64,000 nucleotides of DNA from an uncultured Photobacterium sp. (GTDB taxonomy: Bacteria > Pseudomonadota > Gammaproteobacteria > Enterobacterales > Vibrionaceae): positions 310,001 to 374,000 of the forward strand of contig NZ_CANMZV010000002.1 of NCBI RefSeq assembly GCF_947502415.1, given 5' to 3'. Position numbers and translations under genes: made by a program. Shown here one piece after another: positions 1 through 8,506 of this stretch. The notes under the pieces are model-generated. The model had not been told where the DNA came from. It saw only the letters and a program-made list of their open reading frames with translations, and did no database searches. Position 1 is the stretch's first letter. Every line of letters starts with the position of its first letter.

Positions 1-2
1 CT

Positions 3-278
3 ACTTGGTTAATCGAAGAAGAACATGTTGCAACCAAGACGCTGGAAGCATCTTACGAGTTACTGTTCGACAAGAAACCAACTGTAGATAAGTGGACTTT
101 CTCAACTAACGGTGTGTCCATCATGGGTCGTTACGGTATCCCAGTGATTGGCTTCGGTCCTGGTAAAGAGCCTGAAGCACACGCGCCAAACGAGAAAACC
201 TGGAAAGATCATTTGGTAACTTGTGCTGCCATGTACGCTGTTATCCCACAGATGTACCTGAAAGAACTTAAAAAATAA
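3..278 (+). CDS. ygeY: YgeY-type M20-family hydrolase, C-terminal part only
   Basis: The window opens inside this gene; the last 91 residues and the TAA stop are present. The C-terminus contains [20 protein letters not shown] and a following HAPNE motif, as in E. coli YgeY, a zinc peptidase/deacylase-like (M20) protein of the uric-acid-inducible, selenium-linked cluster. Family knowledge: M20 enzymes cleave amide bonds using a di-metal site, and the HAPNE histidine belongs to the metal-binding C-terminal lobe. hyuA and yqeA follow on the same strand, as in E. coli, so YgeX and YgeW homologues probably lie to the left, outside the window. The identity rests on the C-terminal lobe and gene order; the active-site N-terminus cannot be seen. 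Confidence 0.85.
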   Translation, partial: TWLIEEEHVATKTLEASYELLFDKKPTVDKWTFSTNGVSIMGRYGIPVIGFGPGKEPEAHAPNEKTWKDHLVTCAAMYAVIPQMYLKELKK

Positions 279-316
279 TACCGATGTTGATTAATCAGTA
301 TTAATACCGTTTTCCG

Positions 317-371
317 TCCCGAGGGTGTCAATATGCTCTGCCTTAATGTTGACCTCATATCCCCCTCGGGA
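317..371. terminator. Long inverted repeat between ygeY and hyuA
   Basis: Nine-base arms TCCCGAGGG (317-325) and CCCTCGGGA (363-371) enclose a second inner dyad, GTCAA (327-331) and TTGAC (349-353). The hairpin is followed on the plus strand by a weak T-rich stretch (TTTTCTGTTT). It may act as a partial terminator, attenuator or RNA-processing signal between two co-oriented genes. There is no perfect T-run, so the role is inferred. Confidence 0.4.
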
Positions 372-491
372 TGGATTTTCTGTTTCTGAATTTTCTTCCT
401 TGGTGGCTTAGGCAAATAACGAATAAGTGCAGCAGGGAGAAGCAAGGCAGTCACCACCTCATGTGTAACGATAGAGACCAAGGATAGCGTT

Positions 492-1967
492 ATGATTGCA
501 CACCGTTCTTTCTCTTTGGATTTAGACAGGCAGTCGGCGGACGCATTGAATGCCACTTTAATCCGACAGGGGCTTGTCGTTGACCATCAACAGGCGCAAA
601 AAGCAGATATCCTTATTTTAGACGGCAAGATTGCCGATGTTGCCCCCGTTATCTCCGATTATCCTGCCGATACACAAATTATTGATGCTTCCGGTCTGTA
701 TGTGATGCCGGGAGGAATTGATGTCCATACCCATTTTAATATCGATGTCGGTATAGCCCGAAGCCGCGACGATTTTTATACCGGAACACGAGCTGCGGCC
801 TGTGGCGGTACCACTACCGTGGTTGATCATATGGGGTTCGGCCCGAAAGGCTGTAACCTGCACCACCAACTGGCAGTCTATAAAGATTACGCCAGAGATA
901 CAGCTGTGATTGATTATAGTTTTCACGGCGTGATCCAGCATATTAATGATGAAATCTTGTCAGAAATGGCTTCAATGGTTGAAGAAGAAGGAATTTCAAG
1001 TTTCAAGCTTTATCTGACATACGGCTATAAGCTGGATGATGAATCGGTATTAAAGGCACTTATTCAGCTTAATAAAGTCAACGCCCTGACAACCGTACAT
1101 CCTGAGAATGATGCGGCGATTGCCATGCGCCGGGAAATGTTGTTGGAGCAAGGCAAAACAGCGCCGAAATACCATGCAGAAAGCCGCCCGCTGGAATGCG
1201 AGGCGGAGGCAATCGCCAGAATGATTAATCTGGCAAAGCTTGCGGGTGATGCTCCGCTTTATATCGTTCATCTTTCCAATGGTCTTGGTCTTGATTATGT
1301 CAGGCTTGCCCGACGCAATAAGCAGCCAGTGTGGGCTGAAACCTGTCCTCAGTACCTGTTACTTGATGAGCGATGTTATGAGCGCGATGATGCTCTGAAG
1401 TTTATTCTCAGCCCGCCGCTTCGCCCTGAAGAAGAACGCGAAAAGTTATGGCAGGGCCTGATGGACGGTAGTATTGATACTGTTGCTACCGATCATTGCT
1501 CATTTACCTACCACGAACAAAAACAACGCGGAAAAGATAATTTCAGTGCTTGTCCGAACGGGATGCCGGGGGTAGAGAACCGGATGCCGTTGTTATTTTC
1601 TGAAGGCGTAATGACTGGGCGCATTAGCCTGAGTCGTTTCGTTGAACTGACCAGTTATTTGCCTGCCAGGTTATTCGGACTATACCCGCAAAAAGGTAGC
1701 CTGGCCAAAGGCGCCGATGCTGATCTGGTGCTGTTTGACCCCGAGCAGCAGATCACTATTACCCACAATTTATTACATGACAACACCGATTACACCCCGT
1801 ATGAAGCAATGAAATGCCATGGCTGGCCGATGATGACTATCAGCCGGGGCAAGGTTGTTGCGTGTAATGGCGAATTTACGGGGAAAGCCGGGAATGGCCG
1901 TTTTATTCGCCGCAAACCGTTCCATGCCGATCAAGAGGGCGGAACGGTGGTTAACGAAGAAGAATAA
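492..1967 (+). CDS. hyuA: Dihydropyrimidinase/hydantoinase-family amidohydrolase (HyuA, YgeZ)
   Basis: A 491-residue cyclic amidohydrolase of the dihydropyrimidinase/D-hydantoinase family, usual length. The metal site is visible: HxH in DVHTH (about residues 77-81), a carboxylated-lysine motif SFKLYLTYG (K about 172), later histidines in TVHPEND and YIVHLS, and the catalytic aspartate in ATDHCSF (about 335). The start has an AAGGA ribosome-binding site seven bases upstream. The family hydrolyses cyclic imide/ureide rings to carbamoyl amino acids. In E. coli the homologue lies between ygeY and yqeA, as here; yqeA follows after 14 bp, so the two are co-transcribed. The likely substrate is a ring-opened purine intermediate (ureide or hydantoin), but the true substrate is not shown by sequence. 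Confidence 0.9.
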   Translation: MIAHRSFSLDLDRQSADALNATLIRQGLVVDHQQAQKADILILDGKIADVAPVISDYPADTQIIDASGLYVMPGGIDVHTHFNIDVGIARSRDDFYTGTRAAACGGTTTVVDHMGFGPKGCNLHHQLAVYKDYARDTAVIDYSFHGVIQHINDEILSEMASMVEEEGISSFKLYLTYGYKLDDESVLKALIQLNKVNALTTVHPENDAAIAMRREMLLEQGKTAPKYHAESRPLECEAEAIARMINLAKLAGDAPLYIVHLSNGLGLDYVRLARRNKQPVWAETCPQYLLLDERCYERDDALKFILSPPLRPEEEREKLWQGLMDGSIDTVATDHCSFTYHEQKQRGKDNFSACPNGMPGVENRMPLLFSEGVMTGRISLSRFVELTSYLPARLFGLYPQKGSLAKGADADLVLFDPEQQITITHNLLHDNTDYTPYEAMKCHGWPMMTISRGKVVACNGEFTGKAGNGRFIRRKPFHADQEGGTVVNEEE

Positions 1968-1981
1968 TTCAAGGAGTCCAC

Positions 1982-2884
1982 ATGAAACCCACTGCAGTTG
2001 TAGCCCTTGGCGGCAATGCATTATTACGTCGCGGTGACGCCCCTAGTTTTGAAAATCAGTTGGCAAACATCAAAATTGCCGCAAAAGCGATTGCTGAGAT
2101 TGCTAAGGAATACCGCGTGGCGATTGTCCACGGCAATGGCCCGCAGGTTGGCTTGCTTGCATTGCAGAATCTGGCATATGACAAAGTATCGCCATACCCA
2201 CTGGATGTACTCGGTGCTGAAAGTGAAGGCATGATTGGTTATATGCTGGCCCAAGAGCTGCAAAACCTGCTGCCGGAAACGGAAGTAACCAGTTTATTGA
2301 CCCGTATTGAAGTTGCTGCCGATGATCCGAGCATGCTTGACCCTACCAAGTTTGTCGGTCCGGTTTATAACGAAGAAGAAGCCGGAATTCTGGCTGAAGC
2401 CAACAACTGGATCATGAAGCGCGACGGTGAGTTTGTTCGCCGAGTGGTGCCTTCACCAAAGCCAATCAACATTATCGACAAAAAATCCATTGATACTTTG
2501 CTGGATGCCGGGCAGATCGTGATCTGTTGCGGCGGTGGCGGGATCCCTGTTTGTCGCGGTGAGTTCGGCTATCAGGGTGTTGAAGGTGTGATTGATAAAG
2601 ACCTTGCTGCTACTTTGCTGGCAAAACAGCTTCAAGCAGATAAGTTATTGATCCTGACCGATGCAGATGCTGTTTATCTTGACTGGGGGACAGAGCAACA
2701 GCGTGCCCTACGCGCTACGACACCGGCACAGCTGGGTGAGTATTCTTTCCCGGCAGGTTCTATGGGGCCAAAAGTCGAAGCCGCAGCTGATTTTGCCCAG
2801 TCTGGTGGCCGGGCATATATCGGAGCACTTGAAGAAGGATTAGATGTGCTGGCCGAGCGTGCCGGCACCTGTGTTTCAGCTTAA
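1982..2884 (+). CDS. yqeA: Carbamate kinase (YqeA)
   Basis: A 300-residue amino acid kinase-fold protein with carbamate kinase hallmarks: ALGGNALL near residue 9, HGNGPQVG near 50, CCGGGGIPV near 181, and ILTDADAVYL near 225. It has an AAGGAG ribosome-binding site six bases before the ATG. Family reaction: carbamoyl phosphate + ADP to ATP + CO2 + NH3, a substrate-level phosphorylation in the cytosol. Coming after hyuA and ygeY, it would harvest ATP from carbamoyl groups released in purine or ureide breakdown, together with a carbamoyltransferase (YgeW) expected upstream but outside the window. Confidence 0.92.
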   Translation: MKPTAVVALGGNALLRRGDAPSFENQLANIKIAAKAIAEIAKEYRVAIVHGNGPQVGLLALQNLAYDKVSPYPLDVLGAESEGMIGYMLAQELQNLLPETEVTSLLTRIEVAADDPSMLDPTKFVGPVYNEEEAGILAEANNWIMKRDGEFVRRVVPSPKPINIIDKKSIDTLLDAGQIVICCGGGGIPVCRGEFGYQGVEGVIDKDLAATLLAKQLQADKLLILTDADAVYLDWGTEQQRALRATTPAQLGEYSFPAGSMGPKVEAAADFAQSGGRAYIGALEEGLDVLAERAGTCVSA

Positions 2885-3129
2885 CGTGTTAACTGTTGCT
2901 GTTTTATTTAAGAGCGGCATTGAAAGCGTTTATTTGTTCAAGGCTTGGGATAAGTAAACACGCATTCTCCAGCTCAAGGATAAAACAGCGTACAGCTGGG
3001 ACGTTCTGTATTTCGGGTTACAGCACTTCAAACCTGAAACTAAGTAACTCGAACAGCGAAATGTACCCGTCAAAACAACAGTACATATAAGGGTGTGTTT
3101 CATCATTTACCGAAAATAGGTAGAGCATT
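2885..3129. other. Intergenic region before the oxidoreductase-nifJ pair
   Basis: A 245-bp gap with a TTAACGTGTTAAC palindrome right after yqeA and a dyad TGTAC/GTACA around 3062-3085. A 64-codon open frame (2896-3090) lacks a clear ribosome-binding site and protein-like composition, so it is not called. I found no sigma-54 element or canonical terminator. It probably contains the promoter for the following two genes. Confidence 0.4.
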
Positions 3130-4761
3130 ATGAGCAATTGTCCAAAGGATATGACACTGCCTCCTGACCTAACCCTGAAGAAAGGGTCAGGGCCAGTTCG
3201 CACCAGGTTCCCTGTATATTCAAACTCCCTACCGCCATGTAATCACGCCTGTCCGACTGGAAGCAATATTCAGGAGTGGTTAACACTGGCTCAGTCAGAG
3301 CAGTACGAAGAAGCATTCCAGGCGCTTATCAAAAATAACCCGATGCCTGCGATTCACGGACGGGTTTGTTATCACCCTTGTGAATCAGCCTGTAACCGTG
3401 CCAATGTTGACCAGTCTGTCAGCATTCACGCTGTAGAACGTTTCCTTGGTGATCGGGCTTTGGAGCTGAAGTGGCCGGTTCGTTTTCATGCCAATGTGAC
3501 AGGCAAACGGGTATTGATTGTTGGTGCGGGTCCAAGTGGCCTGGCGACAGCTTATCACCTGAAACGTAAAGGTCATGACGTTGAGATCCGCGATGCGGCG
3601 CCAATGGCGGGCGGTATGATGCACTTTGGAATTCCTGCATACCGTTTGCCGCGGGATATCCTTGAAGGTGAGATCGCCCGAATCGAAGAGATGGGGATCA
3701 AAATTGTACTCAACCATAAGGTTGAGGATCTGCTGGCTGAAAAAGTCAAAGGTCGGTTTGATGCTGTCTTCCTGGCAATCGGTGCCCATGTTGGTCGCGG
3801 GGTTGATATTCCCAATGATGATCCCGGTAAGGTGATTGATGCGGTTTCTTACCTTCGTGCAATCGAGATGAAATCCGCGCCGAAACTGGGACAGCGTGTT
3901 GCCGTTTATGGTGGCGGTAATACCGCAATGGATGCGGCGCGTACGGCACGCCGGATGGGCGCTGACGTGATGGTGATTTACCGTCGCGACCGTGAACATA
4001 TGCCAGCTCATGACTTTGAATGTGTTGAGGCGATGGAAGAGGGCGTGACTTTCCACTGGCAGCGCACTATTAACAAAATTGATGGCAATACTTTCACGCT
4101 TGAAAAAATGGCAATAGACGATACCGGTCGTCCACGTCCTACCGGCGAGTTCGAAACCGTTGCGGCTGATTCTCTGATCCTTGCGTTGGGCCAGAATATC
4201 GATACCAAACTCACCAATGACATTCCGGGCGTTGAGCACAAATGGGATGGTACTGTGATAGTCAATGATCAGATGATGACAGGCTATCGTGGTTTGTTTG
4301 CCGGTGGTGATATGGTGCCTTGTGATCGTACCGTCACTATCGCGGTTGGTCATGGTAAAAAGGCAGCCGCTCATATTGATGCCTTCCTGAATAACCGCAC
4401 CTACAGCAAAGTCGCTAAGCAACCGCTTATTCGTTTCGACAAGCTGCATCTTTGGTATAAAACCGACGCTGAACAGAGTGAGCAGCCTGCGATCCCTGTG
4501 ATCAAGCGTGCGACCTCCTTTGATGAGGTCGTCGGTGGCCTGACAGAAGAAGAAGCTCTGTATGAAGCGCAGCGTTGCTACTCATGCGGTAACTGTTTTG
4601 AGTGTAACGGTTGCTTCGGGGCCTGTCCGCATGGAGCAATAACCCGCTTGGGTGAGGGCAAAGGCTATAAAGTGGATTACGACAAGTGTACCGGGTGTGA
4701 AGCGTGTTATTCGCAATGTCCTTGTCATGCGATCGAAATGGTCGCGGCCGAAACGGAGTAG
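3130..4761 (+). CDS. GltD-like NAD(P)-dependent flavin oxidoreductase with C-terminal ferredoxin domain
   Basis: 543 residues. Domains in order: an N-terminal Fe-S region with CNHACPTGSNI (about 36) and a further cysteine set (CYHPCESACN, about 80); a FAD Rossmann motif GAGPSGLATAYHL (about 129); an NAD(P) Rossmann motif GGGNTAMDAARTARRMG (about 262); and two C-terminal clusters, CYSCGNCFECNGCFGACPHG (about 482) and CTGCEACYSQCPCHA (about 519). This matches the glutamate synthase small-subunit/AegA-YgfT superfamily, which moves electrons between NAD(P)H and Fe-S proteins, but here the ferredoxin module is C-terminal. nifJ starts 9 bp after the stop, so the two are translated together. The likely role (inferred) is to exchange electrons between the ferredoxin reduced by NifJ and NADP(H). 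It is not glutamate synthase proper, as no GltB-like subunit is present. Confidence 0.82.
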   Translation: MSNCPKDMTLPPDLTLKKGSGPVRTRFPVYSNSLPPCNHACPTGSNIQEWLTLAQSEQYEEAFQALIKNNPMPAIHGRVCYHPCESACNRANVDQSVSIHAVERFLGDRALELKWPVRFHANVTGKRVLIVGAGPSGLATAYHLKRKGHDVEIRDAAPMAGGMMHFGIPAYRLPRDILEGEIARIEEMGIKIVLNHKVEDLLAEKVKGRFDAVFLAIGAHVGRGVDIPNDDPGKVIDAVSYLRAIEMKSAPKLGQRVAVYGGGNTAMDAARTARRMGADVMVIYRRDREHMPAHDFECVEAMEEGVTFHWQRTINKIDGNTFTLEKMAIDDTGRPRPTGEFETVAADSLILALGQNIDTKLTNDIPGVEHKWDGTVIVNDQMMTGYRGLFAGGDMVPCDRTVTIAVGHGKKAAAHIDAFLNNRTYSKVAKQPLIRFDKLHLWYKTDAEQSEQPAIPVIKRATSFDEVVGGLTEEEALYEAQRCYSCGNCFECNGCFGACPHGAITRLGEGKGYKVDYDKCTGCEACYSQCPCHAIEMVAAETE

Positions 4762-4770
4762 GAGCTGATC

Positions 4771-7700
4771 ATGACAGAGAAAACGATTCTTTCGTCCGAG
4801 CGAGTCATGCATACTTGCGACGGTAACGAAGCGGCGGCACATATCGCCTATCGAGTAAGTGAAGTTTGTGCCATTTATCCGATCACCCCATCATCCACCA
4901 TGGCTGAATTTGCCGACCAGTGGGCGGCGGAAGATAAGCGTAATATCTGGGGCAACATTCCCCTGATTGCTGAAATGCAAAGTGAGGGCGGCGCTGCCGG
5001 TACGGTTCACGGTGCGTTGCAAAGCGGCGCATTGACCACAACGTTCACCGCCTCTCAGGGCTTGATGCTGATGCTGCCTAACATGTACAAGATTGCCGGT
5101 GAGCTGACCTCGGCGGTTTTCCATGTTGCGGCGCGTTCGCTGGCCGCTCAGGGCTTGTCAATCTTTGGTGACCACCAGGATATTATGGCGGCTCGTGGTA
5201 CCGGTTTTGCTTTATTGGCTTCATCCTCGGTGCAGGAAGCGCATGATATGGCGTTGGTCGCCCATGCCTCGACACTGGATGCTCGTATCCCGTTTATTCA
5301 CTTCTTTGATGGTTTCAGAACTTCCCATGAAGTGAATAAGATTAGCCTGATCCCAGAAGTGGATATTCGCGCGATGATCTCTGATGAGCTGGTTCGTGCG
5401 CACCGTGATCGTGGGCTGAGCCCTGATACACCGTTTATTCGTGGTACAGCACAGAACCCGGATGTTTACTTCCAGGGCCGCGAAACAGTTAATCCGTTCT
5501 ATGCGAAAACCCCTGAAATTGTGCAGGGCTACATGGATAAACTGGCTGAACTGACTGGCCGACATTATAAGCTGATGGACTACTTCGGTGCGGCGGATGC
5601 TGAGTATGTAGTGATTGCCATGGGCTCTGGCGTTGAGACGATCAAAGAAACGGTTGAATATCTGGTCACTCAAGGCAAGAAAGTCGGTGTGCTACAGGTT
5701 CGCCTTTATCGTCCGCTTTCTGCGGATCATCTGCTTAATGAGTTGCCGCAGACAGTGAAGAAAATCGCTGTGCTGGACAGAACCAAGGAGCCGGGCGCCA
5801 ATGCTGACCCACTGTATCAGGATGTGCTGACGTCGCTGGTGGATTCTTTTAATAACGACGGGCAGGAGCACTTTGCTCAGATGCCGCGCCTGATTGCCGG
5901 CCGTTATGGCTTATCGAGCAAAGAATTTACGCCTGCAATGGTCAAGGCGATATTTGATAATCTTGAGTTGGATTCTCCGAAACATCACTTCACTGTCGGT
6001 ATTATTGATGATGTCAGCCACTCCCACCTGGAAGTGGATCCAAGCTTTGATATTGAATCGACTGATGTCGTACGTGCGATGTTCTATGGTCTGGGAGCCG
6101 ATGGTACGGTCGGGGCCAACAAGAACACCATAAAGATTATTGGTGAGGATCCGGATTATTACGCGCAGGGCTATTTTGTCTATGACTCGAAGAAATCCGG
6201 TTCGCAAACCGAGTCACACCTGCGTTTTGGCCATCATCCGGTTAATAGTCCATACCTGATCCAGTCTGCGAATTTTGTAGCCTGTCACCAGTCAACGTTT
6301 GTCGACAGCACCGACATGCTGGCGAAGGCGACAGAGAATGCCACCTTCCTGCTCAATACTACGGCTTCTGTTGATACAGTGTGGGATACCTTGCCTGCCC
6401 GTATGCAGCATCAGTTGATTGAGCGCAAGATGAAGCTTTATATTATTGATGCGTATAAGGTGGCCCGTGAGACAGGGATGGGTAATCGCATTAATACGAT
6501 TATGCAGACCTGCTTCTTCGCCTTATCGGGCGTGCTGGAAAAAGATCTCGCCATCGCCAAGATTAAAAAGGCAATCGAGAAAACGTATTCTCGTAAAGGG
6601 CCTGAGATCGTGAAGAAAAACTTTGCTGCGGTTGATCATACTCTGGCGCATTTATATGAGGTTGAAGTACCGGCTGAAGTTACAGCCAGCGAGCAAAACA
6701 AACCTATAGTGTCGGACAAAGCGCCAGAATTTGTCCAGAAGGTCACAGCTGAGATGATGGCAGGCAAAGGGGATTTAATCCCGGTTTCCATGTTGCCTGT
6801 TGATGGTACTTATCCGTCTGCAACGACCCAGTGGGAAAAACGGAATATAGCTCAGAAGATCCCTGTTTGGGAGCAGCAGGACTGTATCCAGTGTGGTAAC
6901 TGCAGTATCGTTTGTCCCCATGCGGCGATTCGTGCCAAGTTCTATGACAAGTCCATGCTGGAAGAGGCGCCGGAAGGCTTTAAGTCTGCGGGTATTACTG
7001 CGAGAGGCTTCCCGGATACTCGCTATACGTTGCAGGTTTACGCTGAAGATTGCACCGGTTGTGGCTTGTGTGTTGATGCTTGTCCAATGGTTGCTCAGGA
7101 AGCGACAGAAACCGAGCCAGAGCGCAAAGCAATTAACATGGAATTGAAAGCTCCTTATTTGGAGCAGGAGAAGGAAAATCTCAAGTTCTTCGAAACGATT
7201 CCATATAACGATCGGGCACGGGTAGATTTCTCCAATGTGCGTGGGGCTCAGTTCCTTCAACCATTGTTTGAATTCTCTGGCGCATGTTCCGGATGTGGTG
7301 AAACACCTTATCTCAAACTGGTGTCGCAGCTATTCGGTGATCGCTTGATGATTGCGAACGCAACGGGCTGTTCGTCAATCTACGGTGGTAACTTACCAAC
7401 AACGCCATGGGCGAAGAATGCCGAAGGACGTGGACCTGCCTGGGCGAACTCTTTGTTTGAAGATAATGCCGAATTCGGTTTTGGTTTCCGTCTTGCTGCT
7501 GTGAAACAGCATGAGATGGCCGAGCAGTTGGTGGTGGAAAACCGCGAGCATTTGGAACCGCTACTTGTAGACCAGTTGCTTCATGCTGAACAGATGACGG
7601 AGAGTGATATTCAGGCTCAGATTAAGCGGGTAGATACCTTGAAAGCCCAGCTTAAAGGCGTTGATACTGAATCGGCACTTAACCTGATATCGGTTGCCGA

Positions 7701-8397
7701 TCAGCTGATCCGCCGTTCAATCTGGATTGTTGGTGGTGATGGTTGGGCCTATGATATCGGCTCAAGTGGCTTGGATCATGTGTTGGCAAGTGGGGCTGAT
7801 ATCAACGTACTGGTAATGGATACCGAAGTGTACTCTAACACCGGTGGGCAGATGTCGAAATCGACGCCATTGGGGGCTGTTGCTAAGTTTGCAGCTGCTG
7901 GTAAGCAGGCAACCAAGAAAGACGTAGCAATGCAGGCAATTTCCTATAATAACGTCTATGTTGCCAGAGTCGCCTTGGGTGCAGATCCGCAGCAGGTCTT
8001 GCTGGCAATGCGTGAGGCGGAGGCTTATCGTGGTCCGTCTATTATCATTGCTTACAGCCACTGTATTGCCCACGGTATTAATATGGAAGATGGCTTGCGT
8101 CAACAGCAGTTGGCGGTTAAGTCTGGTCACTGGCCGTTATTCCGTTATAACCCGGCTTTGCGTGATGTCGGTGAGAATCCGTTCTCGCTAGATACCTTGC
8201 GTCCGACGATCCCGCTGGAGGAATACCGCTATAACGAAGCTCGTTATCAGATCCTGCGTCGCAGTAACCCTGAGGCCGCGGCAGAAATTACCGGGCATGC
8301 TCAGCAGGTTGCTAAGCGTAAGTGGGAGCTTTATGAGGAGCTGGCAACCCGTAGGCAGGGTTCTGTTGCCCCTCATGTTGAGCTTGATAGCCATTAA
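4771..8397 (+). CDS. nifJ: Pyruvate:ferredoxin (flavodoxin) oxidoreductase
   Basis: 1208 residues, typical of the single-chain enzyme. Features in order: N-terminal domain I with YPITPSSTMAE (about 34) and HASTLD; the [4Fe-4S] ferredoxin motifs CIQCGNCSIVCPHAA (about 704) and CTGCGLCVDACP (about 760); CSGCGETPYLKL (about 838), holding a conserved cluster cysteine pair; and the thiamine diphosphate motif GGDGWAYDIG with MDTEVYSNTGGQMS (about 988-1030). An AGGAG site precedes the ATG. It oxidatively decarboxylates pyruvate with CoA to acetyl-CoA, CO2 and reduced ferredoxin or flavodoxin in the cytosol, mainly in anaerobiosis. Its position inside the purine-catabolism cluster is unlike E. coli and suggests it uses pyruvate made from a purine-derived three-carbon product such as diaminopropionate (inference). 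Confidence 0.95.
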   Translation: MTEKTILSSERVMHTCDGNEAAAHIAYRVSEVCAIYPITPSSTMAEFADQWAAEDKRNIWGNIPLIAEMQSEGGAAGTVHGALQSGALTTTFTASQGLMLMLPNMYKIAGELTSAVFHVAARSLAAQGLSIFGDHQDIMAARGTGFALLASSSVQEAHDMALVAHASTLDARIPFIHFFDGFRTSHEVNKISLIPEVDIRAMISDELVRAHRDRGLSPDTPFIRGTAQNPDVYFQGRETVNPFYAKTPEIVQGYMDKLAELTGRHYKLMDYFGAADAEYVVIAMGSGVETIKETVEYLVTQGKKVGVLQVRLYRPLSADHLLNELPQTVKKIAVLDRTKEPGANADPLYQDVLTSLVDSFNNDGQEHFAQMPRLIAGRYGLSSKEFTPAMVKAIFDNLELDSPKHHFTVGIIDDVSHSHLEVDPSFDIESTDVVRAMFYGLGADGTVGANKNTIKIIGEDPDYYAQGYFVYDSKKSGSQTESHLRFGHHPVNSPYLIQSANFVACHQSTFVDSTDMLAKATENATFLLNTTASVDTVWDTLPARMQHQLIERKMKLYIIDAYKVARETGMGNRINTIMQTCFFALSGVLEKDLAIAKIKKAIEKTYSRKGPEIVKKNFAAVDHTLAHLYEVEVPAEVTASEQNKPIVSDKAPEFVQKVTAEMMAGKGDLIPVSMLPVDGTYPSATTQWEKRNIAQKIPVWEQQDCIQCGNCSIVCPHAAIRAKFYDKSMLEEAPEGFKSAGITARGFPDTRYTLQVYAEDCTGCGLCVDACPMVAQEATETEPERKAINMELKAPYLEQEKENLKFFETIPYNDRARVDFSNVRGAQFLQPLFEFSGACSGCGETPYLKLVSQLFGDRLMIANATGCSSIYGGNLPTTPWAKNAEGRGPAWANSLFEDNAEFGFGFRLAAVKQHEMAEQLVVENREHLEPLLVDQLLHAEQMTESDIQAQIKRVDTLKAQLKGVDTESALNLISVADQLIRRSIWIVGGDGWAYDIGSSGLDHVLASGADINVLVMDTEVYSNTGGQMSKSTPLGAVAKFAAAGKQATKKDVAMQAISYNNVYVARVALGADPQQVLLAMREAEAYRGPSIIIAYSHCIAHGINMEDGLRQQQLAVKSGHWPLFRYNPALRDVGENPFSLDTLRPTIPLEEYRYNEARYQILRRSNPEAAAEITGHAQQVAKRKWELYEELATRRQGSVAPHVELDSH

Positions 8398-8448
8398 GTG
8401 ACTAACTGCTTAATGTGAAAGGGATATAAAGCCCTTTGATTACTGACC

Positions 8449-8476
8449 AAGGCCTGACAATTTTGTCAGGCCTTTG
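8449..8476 (+). terminator. Hairpin terminator after nifJ
   Basis: Stem AAGGCCTGACAA (8449-8460) and TTGTCAGGCCTT (8463-8474) lies about 50 bp after the nifJ stop and before a convergent gene. The downstream T-run is short, so efficiency is uncertain, but the stem is long and perfect. Confidence 0.65.
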
Positions 8477-8506
8477 AGTAAATAGGGGGATAGCAAAGAT
8501 GGATGA

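Noticed and set aside
2896-3090. 64-codon frame between yqeA and the oxidoreductase
   Set aside because: No ribosome-binding site and an unnatural Ser/Cys-rich composition; likely chance.
3130-4761. Glutamate synthase small subunit (gltD)
   Set aside because: No large-subunit gene is nearby, it has extra C-terminal ferredoxin motifs and is coupled to nifJ.
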